From JAUHXS01 sp965213575 (GTDB lineage: Bacteria > Bacteroidota > Bacteroidia > Chitinophagales > JAUHXS01), in assembly GCA_965213575.1 (NCBI GenBank), contig CBDBZN010000007.1, positions 67,399 through 131,398 of the forward strand: DNA of 64,000 bases, in the 5' to 3' direction. Shown piece after piece: positions 53,758-62,000 of this stretch (positions are counted from its first letter, which is position 1; the number at the start of each line of letters is the position of its first letter). The notes beneath the pieces were generated by a model. The model was not told where the DNA came from, did no database searches, and saw only the letters and a list, made by a program, of their open reading frames with translations. Both the position numbers and the translations under genes were made by a program.

Positions 53758-55314
53758 TTGGAAAGAGAATTAATCATTAATTCCGGAGATAATGGCGTGG
53801 AAGTCGCCCTGTTGGAAGATAAACAACTCGTTGAACTACACCAAGAAAATAAAAATAATGCCTTTACAGTAGGCGATATATTCTTAGGTGAAGTAAGGAA
53901 AGTAATGCCGGGCTTAAATGCGGCTTTTGTTAATGTTGGCTATCAAAAAGATGCCTTTTTACATTATTCTGATCTGGGAGCCAATATTAAAACAGCTCTG
54001 AGATATGTAGAAAAATGTTTAGAAGATAAGCAAAAAACTCATGTGCTTAATTATTTTCGTTTTGATAAAGAAATAATTAAAGGTGGCAAAATAGTAGATG
54101 CTTTAGAAAAGAAGCAGAAAATTTTGGTTCAAGTACTTAAAGAACCCATTTCTACAAAAGGCCCCAGATTGACTAGTGAAATCACTATTCCCGGCCGGTA
54201 TATGGTATTGGTGCCTTTTAGTAATACGGTAGGGATTTCTCGTAAAATTATGTCTGCCGAGGAACGAAAAAGATTAAAAAATCTTATTGAAAGCATCAGG
54301 CCTAAAAATTTTGGTGTTGTTGTAAGAACTGCTGCACAAGAAAAAAGTGTAGCCCAACTACATGAAGATTTAAATGGGTTAGTAGATAAATGGGAACAGA
54401 TATTTACTAATTTAAAAGGTAAAAAACCGCCTGCAAAAATTTTGGGAGAATTAGATAAAACATCGAGTATTTTACGAGATGTAATGAATGATTCTTTCAA
54501 TAAGATAATTGTATCCAGCGATAGAATGTTGGAAGAAACTAAAGATTTTGTTGCTAATATTTTTCCTGGCAAGGAAAATATTGTTGCAAAACATACTTCT
54601 CGAGCACCTATTTTTGATCATTACAATATCACCAGACAAATAAAATCTTCTTTTGGAAAAAATGTTTCTTTAAAAGGAGGCGGTTATTTAGTATTGGAAC
54701 ATACGGAAGCTTTACACGTTGTGGATGTAAATAGTGGGCATAATGTTAGCTCTGAAGGATCGCAAGAAGATACTGCCTATACTGTTAATCAGGAGGCAGT
54801 AGATGAAATGGCTCGCCAATTAAGGCTGAGAGATATCGGCGGAATTATCATCATTGATTTGATCGATATGAAAAATCCAAAACATAGAACTGAGATCTAT
54901 GAGCGGATGAAAAAGGCAATGAAGAATGATTCTGCAAAACATACAATTTTGCCGATCAGTAAATTCGGATTAATGCAAATTACCAGGCAGCGCCGCCGTC
55001 CGGAAGTGACTATTACAACATCAGAAGAATGCCCGGCTTGTAACGGTACAGGGCGAATTCAAGCCACTATATTATTTGCCGAACAGCTAGAAAAAGAAAT
55101 CAGGTATCTGTTGAATGAACAGAACTTAAAAACTGTAAAGTTAATGGTACACCCCGTTGTGGAAGCTTATTTGAAGAGAGGCTTTATGTCCATTCAACGC
55201 AAATGGTACCTTAAGTATAAAAAGTGGATTCCAGTTTACATAAATGAAGATTACCAATTAACAGAATATCACTTTTTTAATAAAGACGGAGAAGAGATAG
55301 AGTTACATAAATAG
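53758..55314 (+). CDS. rng: Ribonuclease E/G family endoribonuclease
   Basis: 518 residues, the short RNase G form without the long RNase E scaffold tail. N-terminal S1-like region with FTVGDIFLGEVRKVMPGLNAAFVNVG and DAFLHYSDLG. Catalytic centre with D323 (HVVDVNSGHNVSS) and D367 (IIIIDLIDMKNPKHR), then the zinc-link EECPACNGTGRI (C425 and C428) used for tetramer formation. It processes rRNA and turns over mRNA. TTG start at 53758. Same-strand neighbours are HU, the TPR protein and the small basic protein. All catalytic residues appear intact. Confidence 0.95.
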   Translation: MERELIINSGDNGVEVALLEDKQLVELHQENKNNAFTVGDIFLGEVRKVMPGLNAAFVNVGYQKDAFLHYSDLGANIKTALRYVEKCLEDKQKTHVLNYFRFDKEIIKGGKIVDALEKKQKILVQVLKEPISTKGPRLTSEITIPGRYMVLVPFSNTVGISRKIMSAEERKRLKNLIESIRPKNFGVVVRTAAQEKSVAQLHEDLNGLVDKWEQIFTNLKGKKPPAKILGELDKTSSILRDVMNDSFNKIIVSSDRMLEETKDFVANIFPGKENIVAKHTSRAPIFDHYNITRQIKSSFGKNVSLKGGGYLVLEHTEALHVVDVNSGHNVSSEGSQEDTAYTVNQEAVDEMARQLRLRDIGGIIIIDLIDMKNPKHRTEIYERMKKAMKNDSAKHTILPISKFGLMQITRQRRRPEVTITTSEECPACNGTGRIQATILFAEQLEKEIRYLLNEQNLKTVKLMVHPVVEAYLKRGFMSIQRKWYLKYKKWIPVYINEDYQLTEYHFFNKDGEEIELHK

Positions 55315-55319
55315 TAATT

Positions 55320-55382
55320 AGTTTATAATTTAGAGTTCATAGTTTTTTAATTAAACTCTAAATTATAAACTCTAAATTATAA
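55320..55382. repeat. Inverted repeat plus tandem 14-bp repeat after rng
   Basis: 18-bp perfect inverted repeat, left arm 55320-55337 (AGTTTATAATTTAGAGTT) and right arm 55354-55371. The right arm is also part of two tandem 14-bp units ACTCTAAATTATAA (55355-55368 and 55369-55382). Very A/T-rich, so the hairpin is weak. Could be a terminator for rng or a dispersed genome repeat. Confidence 0.6.
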
Positions 55383-55386
55383 ATTA

Positions 55387-56334
55387 TTGAATAATAGGAT
55401 TATTCAACTTTTTCAAATAAAACACCCCATCATCCAAGCGGGCATGGTTTGGTGTTCGGGTTGGGAATTAGCGTCTGCGGTAAGTAATTCCGGCGCCTTA
55501 GGATTGATCGGTTCCGGTTCGATGTATCCTGAAGTCCTAAAAGAACACATTCAAAAATGCAAAAAAGCTACCCGGCAACCTTTTGGTGTTAATGTACCGC
55601 TGCTTTATCCTGATATTGATAAACATATGAAAATTATCATGGAAGAAGGGGTAAAAATTGTGTTTACTTCTGCAGGTAATCCTAAAACCTGGACTTCCAT
55701 CTTACAAAAACAAGGAATCACGGTTATACACGTAGTATCGAGTGCAAAATTTGCTAAAAAATCAGAAGATGCAGGAGTAGACGCTATTGTAGGAGAAGGG
55801 TTTGAAGCGGGTGGACATAACGGACGAGAAGAGACGACTACAATGTGCCTTATTCCAATGATCAAAGAAGTGGTTACAATTCCGGTAATAGCTGCCGGAG
55901 GAATAGCTTCCGGGAAAAGTATGTTAGCTGCATTCGCACTTGGAGCAGAAGGCGTGCAAATAGGTACCAGATTCGTAGCCAGTGATGAGGCTTCAGCTCA
56001 TATAAACTTCAAAAACAAAGTAGTAGAAATAGGAGAAGGAGATACAATGCTTTCTATGAAACAGCTTACTCCGGTAAGATTGATCAAAAATAAATTTTAT
56101 AGAGATATTGAAAATGCAGAGCACAATTGCGCTTCTTCGGAAGAATTATTATCCATTTTAGGTAAAGCAAGAGCTAAAAAAGGCATGTTTGAAGGGGACA
56201 TGGAAGAGGGTGAACTAGAGATAGGAGAAATTTCGGGAACTGTACATGCTATTAAACCTGCAAAGGATATCGTAGAAGAAATTTGGCAGGAATTTGTAGA
56301 GCAAAAGCAGCGGCTCGGTGACTTACAACTTTGA
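55387..56334 (+). CDS. Nitronate monooxygenase / FabK-like flavoprotein
   Basis: 315 residues, a TIM-barrel FMN enzyme of the NMO/FabK (2-nitropropane dioxygenase) family. Visible motifs: IKHPIIQAGMVWCSGWELASAVSNSGALGLIGSGS, the GFEAGGHNGREETT loop (His near residue 145 is the usual catalytic base of class NMO), PVIAAGGIASGKSMLAAFALGAEGVQIGTRFVAS (FMN phosphate site). Length normal. TTG start at 55387, only 4 nt after the repeat element. Either nitronate detoxification or, in FabK relatives, enoyl-ACP reduction is possible; context does not decide. Confidence 0.85.
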   Translation: MNNRIIQLFQIKHPIIQAGMVWCSGWELASAVSNSGALGLIGSGSMYPEVLKEHIQKCKKATRQPFGVNVPLLYPDIDKHMKIIMEEGVKIVFTSAGNPKTWTSILQKQGITVIHVVSSAKFAKKSEDAGVDAIVGEGFEAGGHNGREETTTMCLIPMIKEVVTIPVIAAGGIASGKSMLAAFALGAEGVQIGTRFVASDEASAHINFKNKVVEIGEGDTMLSMKQLTPVRLIKNKFYRDIENAEHNCASSEELLSILGKARAKKGMFEGDMEEGELEIGEISGTVHAIKPAKDIVEEIWQEFVEQKQRLGDLQL

Positions 56335-56499
56335 ATATATTTATTGTAACGAAGAGGCCCTTCAGCTGAAAAGTAACTAATGTGAAAGTTCTAATAATTT
56401 AACATTAAAGATTCTTCACCCTAAGTGACCGCAAAAAATTAAGAACTCTAAAGCAAATTAATCATGGATCATTTTTTACTTTTCTTATTAGAAAAAAAG

Positions 56500-56507
56500 T
56501 AAGTTTG
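56500..56507 (+). promoter_or_regulatory. Candidate -7 box for dut
   Basis: TAAGTTTG, an exact TAnnTTTG match, 5 nt before the GTG at 56513. The start of transcription would fall about at the start codon, so the message would be leaderless or the real start would be slightly downstream. Confidence 0.4.
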
Positions 56508-56512
56508 CATTT

Positions 56513-56905
56513 GTGGATATTCAAATAATCAATAATTCTCATCACCCACTTCCTAGATATCAAACAGAAGGTTCTGCCGGAATGGATATTATTGCTTTTT
56601 TACCTGAAGGAACCATTATCTTAAAACCATTAGACAGAAAACTGATCCCTACAGGTTTACATATCGCTTTGCCGGAAGGATATGAGGCGCAAATAAGGCC
56701 AAGAAGCGGATTAGCATTAAAAAAAGGACTTTCTTTACCAAATTCTCCCGGAACAATTGATGCTGACTATAGAGGGGAAATAAAAGTTATTTTAATAAAC
56801 TTATCAAACGAAACTCAAACCATCAATGATGGTGATCGCATAGCTCAAATGGTAATTGCCAGATATGAGCAAAATCAAGTGGGAAACAACTACGCAGTTA
56901 AATAA
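56513..56905 (+). CDS. dut: dUTP diphosphatase, frameshifted before motif V
   Basis: 130 residues as open frame. Homotrimeric dUTPase that hydrolyses dUTP to dUMP. Motif I AGMDIIA (22-28), motif II RPRSGL (62-67), motif III GTIDADYRGE (80-89) and motif IV GDRIAQMV (107-114) are present. After YEQ (residue 120) the sequence loses family similarity and stops at NNYAVK. The expected C-terminal arm, KWETTTQLNKTTRGEGGFGHTGK, is present at 56877-56948 in another frame. Removing one A from the AAAA run at 56871-56874 joins both parts into a normal dUTPase (EQIKWETTT...). GTG start at 56513. Motif V closes over the substrate, so the protein as read would be inactive or poorly active unless the base is an assembly error. 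Confidence 0.85.
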   Translation: MDIQIINNSHHPLPRYQTEGSAGMDIIAFLPEGTIILKPLDRKLIPTGLHIALPEGYEAQIRPRSGLALKKGLSLPNSPGTIDADYRGEIKVILINLSNETQTINDGDRIAQMVIARYEQNQVGNNYAVK

Positions 56906-56948
56906 AACAACGCGTGGGGAAGGAGGGTTTGGACATACCGGAAAATAA
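56877..56948 (+). pseudogene. Out-of-frame C-terminal arm of dut (motif V)
   Basis: Twenty-three codons read K W E T T T Q L N K T T R G E G G F G H T G K then TAA at 56946-56948. GGFGHTG is dUTPase motif V. The frame differs from dut by one base, so it is the displaced tail of that gene and not an independent gene. Confidence 0.85.
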
Positions 56949-56968
56949 ATAGCAGGTATCAGCCTGAG

Positions 56969-57622
56969 TTAGTGATTTATGATTAAACAATTTTTATTTA
57001 AAACCATCAGTTTCCCATCGGGAAACACCTCCTTAAAAACTTCATTAAAATATTTATCAGTCTCTATTTTCCAATGCTTATGGTATAATCGATTGATTAG
57101 CACTGTGCCATTTTCTGCCAATATATTTTGAACTTGATAAAGGAATTCTTTCTCTTCAAACTTAGTCGGAATGAAATCATCTTGAAAGACATCAATACAA
57201 ATCAGATCAAACTTGCTCTCTGTTTCAAAAACAAATTCATGAGCATCGTAATGAAGTAAGTTAATGTTTGAACTTGTATAACCATATTGATAGCAGAGGG
57301 TAATGACATCATCATTTATTTCAATTCCTATAGTGTCGGGAGTTAAATTATATTGTTTATCTAATAAATAGGATATACTACCTAATCCATAGCCTAAGAC
57401 CAGCAGATTATTTATCGAATGGTTTTGGATATGTAAATTTTTAAATCCATTGGCAAATACGGAATAAAGATCTTGATAAGAATGGATAGCATTTTCGGTA
57501 GATAATTTGTACCGCCCTTTTTCAAGCGTTACGTCAACTAAACCGTATACACTATTAACCTGTTTAACAGGCAGCTCGGTAAAGTAACTAATATATTTTT
57601 TTAAAAAAGAGGGTTGAACCAA
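56969..57622 (-). CDS. Spermidine synthase-like SAM-dependent methyltransferase
   Basis: 217 residues. Rossmann methyltransferase fold with motif I VLGYGLGSISYLLDKQ (about 73-88) and acidic GIEINDDVI after strand 2, then YDAHEFVFE and FDLICIDVFQDDFIP. The latter replaces the substrate-binding DxxDPxGP of true spermidine synthase, and the N-terminal beta domain of that enzyme is short, so a polyamine role is doubtful. TTG start at 57622, 1 nt after the M48 gene stop on the same strand. Last gene of the prmA-to-methyltransferase run. Substrate unknown. Confidence 0.75.
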   Translation of the reverse strand: MVQPSFLKKYISYFTELPVKQVNSVYGLVDVTLEKGRYKLSTENAIHSYQDLYSVFANGFKNLHIQNHSINNLLVLGYGLGSISYLLDKQYNLTPDTIGIEINDDVITLCYQYGYTSSNINLLHYDAHEFVFETESKFDLICIDVFQDDFIPTKFEEKEFLYQVQNILAENGTVLINRLYHKHWKIETDKYFNEVFKEVFPDGKLMVLNKNCLIINH

Positions 57623-57623
57623 A

Positions 57624-58424
57624 TCAACTAGGCTTATAGTATTTACTCTTAATTTTTGGAAGCAATTGTTTAATATCTTCTACTCGAGATGTACTACTCG
57701 GGTGTGTACTTAAGAACTCAGGAGGCGCTCCTTTACTATTAGCTGCCATTCTTTGCCAAAAATCAACTGCTGCTGCAGGATCATAACCGGCAAGAGCCAT
57801 AAAAACTAATCCCATATGATCTGCTTCTGACTCATTAGCTCTTGAAAATGGCAATGCTACGCCTACTTGCGCCCCAAGCCCATAAGCTTGTAAAAACAGG
57901 TTTTGAGTTACTTCAGGCTTATTTGCTACAGCAACACTTAAAGCGGTAGCTCCTGTTTGCAGAGCTAACCCTTGACTCATTCTTTCGTTTCCATGCCTTG
58001 CTATAGCGTGTGCTATTTCATGCCCCATTACTACTGCCACTCCAGTTTCATCCTGACAGATAGGCAGTATTCCCGTATAAAAAACAACTTTGCCGCCTGG
58101 CATACACCATGCGTTTACAGTATTTTCTTCCACTAAATTAAATTCCCATTTAAAATCATCTACTCTATCCATCATTTTATTTTGTTGCAGATACTGCTCT
58201 GTAGCCGCTGCGATTTTTTCTCCTACTCTCTTTACCATAGCTGCTTGAGTACTGGACTGGACAACTTGATGTTCCTTCAAAAAAGCATTATACTGATCAA
58301 AACTCATTGCTTGTAGCTCAGATTCAGGAAGCAATTTTAATTGCCTTCTACCGGTAATAGGTACTTTAGAGCAGCTAAAAGTCAGGATTATTATACTTAA
58401 TACTAGTACTATTTGATTTTTCAT
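57624..58424 (-). CDS. M48 family zinc metallopeptidase, lipoprotein
   Basis: 266 residues. Lipobox LTFSC with the lipidated Cys at residue 18, then KVPITGRRQLKLLPESEL, typical of the LoiP/BepA-type M48 proteins. Zinc site HEIAH in MGHEIAHAIARHGNERM (about 135-150) and the third ligand Glu in NESEADHMGLVFMALAGYDP (about 197). QRMAANSKGAPPEFLSTHPSSTSR is the conserved C-terminal segment. Works in the periplasm on misfolded or outer-membrane proteins. The ATG directly abuts plsY (0-nt gap). No TPR tail, unlike BepA. Confidence 0.92.
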   Translation of the reverse strand: MKNQIVLVLSIIILTFSCSKVPITGRRQLKLLPESELQAMSFDQYNAFLKEHQVVQSSTQAAMVKRVGEKIAAATEQYLQQNKMMDRVDDFKWEFNLVEENTVNAWCMPGGKVVFYTGILPICQDETGVAVVMGHEIAHAIARHGNERMSQGLALQTGATALSVAVANKPEVTQNLFLQAYGLGAQVGVALPFSRANESEADHMGLVFMALAGYDPAAAVDFWQRMAANSKGAPPEFLSTHPSSTSRVEDIKQLLPKIKSKYYKPS

Positions 58425-59063
58425 TTATCTAAGTTTATCTTTTTTAAATAGGTTTGCTTTATTTTCTTCACCTTTTATGAGTCGTTGGATATTATCCATA
58501 TGCGTATACATCACTAAAAAAGTCATGCCAATTGCAAAGATTTTAAAAGATACTGCATCAATCCTAAAAACAAAGATTACTAATAAAGGAAATACCACAC
58601 TTGTGATGATAGAACTTAATGACACATATCTAGTGATGAGTAATATTATACTGAAAACCAGACAACATACTCCGGCAGCGATTGGTGCAATTGCAATTAA
58701 CATTCCCAGTGTAGTAGCAATCCCTTTACCCCCTCTAAACTTTAGATAAATGGGGAAAACATGTCCCAATATTGCGGAAATTCCTAAAATAAGTTGGTAA
58801 TTTAGCCCTATAGATAAAGAATCAGGATATAAATAAATAATATTAGTAGCTAACCATCCTTTTAATACATCTAACAATAAAACAATAACGCCTGCTTGTT
58901 TACCTAACACGCGAAAAGTGTTTGTAGCTCCAGCGTTACCGCTTCCATATTCCCGAACATCAATTTTATAAAAAGTTTTTCCAACCCATACTGATGAAGG
59001 AATAGATCCTAATAAGTAGGCGCCTATAATTCCTAATAAATAATAATATGTATATACCTCCAT
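58425..59063 (-). CDS. plsY: Glycerol-3-phosphate acyltransferase PlsY
   Basis: 212 residues, about five to six membrane segments. Transfers acyl from acyl-phosphate to glycerol 3-phosphate, the first step of phospholipid synthesis. Conserved motifs: GSIPSSVWVGKTFYKIDVREYGSGNAGATNTFRVLGK (motifs 1-2, given here in parts: GSIPSS, GSGNAGATNTFR) and HVFPIYLKFRGGKGIATTLG (motif 3). ATG at 59063 overlaps the last base of the large orphan gene. Followed by the M48 gene with no gap. No PlsX is in view. Confidence 0.95.
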   Translation of the reverse strand: MEVYTYYYLLGIIGAYLLGSIPSSVWVGKTFYKIDVREYGSGNAGATNTFRVLGKQAGVIVLLLDVLKGWLATNIIYLYPDSLSIGLNYQLILGISAILGHVFPIYLKFRGGKGIATTLGMLIAIAPIAAGVCCLVFSIILLITRYVSLSSIITSVVFPLLVIFVFRIDAVSFKIFAIGMTFLVMYTHMDNIQRLIKGEENKANLFKKDKLR

Positions 59064-62000
59064 TATTGATTTGCTTTATAATTTGCAATTCTGTCTAAAA
59101 ATACCTGCTTATCAAATTCAGTAGCTGGATTATAAATGATGTCTGCTTTGCTCCCTTTGTGGGATACTTTTCTTTTTTTAGGTTTTAAAGAAGTTAATGT
59201 ATTATTATATGTTGCATTGGAAGATAAAGTATTTACCTGATTTGTTTTATAATTGAAAAAATACCAGTCTTGATTAGTTATCTGGAAATATAAGGTGAGT
59301 GAATTGCCTTCTATCTCATCTTTAAGATACTCAATATACATTTTTATTTTTTTATGTACCGGTTCTCCATCGATATATGCCACATCTACATATGAATCAT
59401 CATAAAATGCAGTATATGTAGAATCGTGTTTTAAATTTAAATTGGTAAATAAAAAGGTATAATCTAAATCATCATTAAGATCGAAAAACCCACTCTTCTC
59501 TATTGACTCAAAAAGTTTTTTAGTGTTTTTATCATCTGATGAAAGCTCTACAATATTATTTCTGAAAAATTCATTTTTGTAATCAGCGTTCTGCGCATCA
59601 TAGGTTAGTTCCTGTATATCTTTTATAAATAAACCTTTAATATCAGACAATAATGGGATGTCATATCCGGCTATCATATGAAAATCATACTGAGGATATG
59701 GCTCGTTAAGTGTAGTCCTAATACTTCCGGCATAACCGGTACTAATAGGTTTTAAAGTAATAGGAAAATTGATTGCTCCTTCACAAAGTACTTTTCCATC
59801 GTTCATATTAATAGTAATAGTATTGCCTTTTACAGGTAAAGAATTTTCTTTGGAAGGAAATAATTTTTGCCGGTTACTAATTATATATTTATTTTTTTCA
59901 TAATCTATATATAATATGTCTTCAGCTGTTATGATCGGCTTATCTAAAACATTTTTTTCGGTATTTAAAAAATTAAAATAAAGCTCTGATATGTAAGGAC
60001 TATTCCCAAATTCATCAAAATAAAAACCGGTAGTATCTTCATAATCACTATAATATATTCCGGGATTCAGATCCCTGCCATTTTTATTTACTGCATTTTT
60101 GATATCTAAATAAATTGATTTAGGGTCAATAGAATCATTTTGCAGGTTAAACCAGTCGCTATTCAATAAAGAATAAGTAGTATCAACTATTTTAGAAAAT
60201 CCGGTAAAGATTAAATCTTTACTTTGACTATAAATTTTAACTTTTCCTTCAAAAAGTACAGTTGGAGCTATGGTAAAATTAACATCAGCCTTAGCATAAC
60301 TATGATATACAACACTATCTTCACCCTGTCTTCTGTGTTTACGTGTATCTAATGAATCTTCTTCATTAGAAGCCGTAGTGCCTAACTCATCAAAATGTAT
60401 TTGTTGTGTATAGCCGGTATAATCCACATAATCATAATATGCATTTCCATTAAATTTATTTTTACTGATGATGTTAACACTTGCATTATAAAGCTTGTTG
60501 TAGTGGTTGTCATTACTCATAACAACTTCTGTATTTCTCAATGTTTCAAAACGCGCTGCCGGAAAAATATTGATGGTTTTGTTAGTATCTAAAATAATTT
60601 GCGCATCTGCTACAATAATATCGGGTACTTCAGTAATTGTTAAAACATTCTCATCTAAATCATATGTAGCATTTTTACCCCTAATTTGCAAAGAATCCTG
60701 ATCAGGATGCATGGAAGTAAAAACTGCATAATCGGTTACCTTTTCTTTGAGCGTAATCATATCATTTTCAGTATCCCATAAAATATCAGAGATTGTAGTA
60801 TTAAATGCGACGTATGGAAACTCAGATACTGCATCACTGTTTTGTTTAGTAATGGTACTTATATTTGTAACTAAATCTGTAGAATATTTTACGTTATTTG
60901 TTCTAAAAGCAATATCATCTTCAGAGTCTTTAACCTTTATCTCAATGTCAGAAGAGTCTGCTCCAAAAGAATTTGCTTCAAATTCAAATTCATTAGATAC
61001 AATAATTGTTCCATCGCCCCAGTCCATACTACCTTTTCCTGTGAGCCCATTAGGAGAGAGGGTGATGATTCCAGTGAACTTTGCTTTCTGATCATAAAAT
61101 AAAAAATGCCCGTCAGTCTTTTCTACATCTAATTTATCTTCATAGGGTTTCCATACCACATCTACATCAACTGTAGAAACGTGAGGTACTTCTCCATCTT
61201 GATATTTAGCTTTTTTAAGATCAAATACTTCAAGATGTGCTACGAGTGAATCAGGTAAAAAAAGGATATTCTCTGATTTACTGCTTGAAGATAGATAGGT
61301 GAATGTACCTTTACCAATAAGGCCTTTGTTACTCAATTTAAGTTCATCTCCTCTAAAACGGCCTCTCCCTTCATATATGCCATATCCTAGCTCGGGAAGT
61401 TTGGTAACAAATCCCAAAGACATATCTTCTCTAATGATGCCCAAACTTTCTTTGATATCCGGGAAAATTTTTTGAGAAACAAATGTGCCTTGAAATTTTA
61501 CACTTTCCGTTTCAAAAGTTTCAAGGCTATCAAACTTAAATGGTTTCAGTTTAAAATAAAACTGCTCCCTATTGTACACTCCATTATGTATAGTAGAATC
61601 ATCATAATACACATATGATTCTTGTCCGCTTTTAAAAGAAGGATATTGTGGATTTTTCTTATTACTGGATTTATTGTTAGGGTCATCTATTACTAATGTG
61701 CCTCGAGTATTCTCAATAAATGAATTTAATGGCCTGGTTAAAGGTTTGCCATAGGCATTTAATGCTCCGGCAGTATCCGGAATATTTATTTTGATATAAT
61801 CAATCTTAGTCATGTCCATATAAAATGAATCATAGTTGAGATTAAATCCCTCACCAAAAAACTCAAGCCTTCCCGTAGAAGGGTCACCAACAGAACCGGA
61901 AAAACTGAGGTCCATGTCTTTTTTCATAGTAATTTTATTACTATCCGGTTTTATCAATATATTTTTAGAATCGCTAAGCCTTACACTGGGCACACCTTTT

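Noticed and set aside
54129..54572. 147-residue minus-strand ORF inside rng
   Set aside because: Antisense shadow of a gene with complete catalytic motifs.
56861..56905. Programmed ribosomal frameshift in dut
   Set aside because: No slippery heptamer or downstream pseudoknot is evident, and only a 4-A run is present; an indel or assembly error is the simpler explanation.
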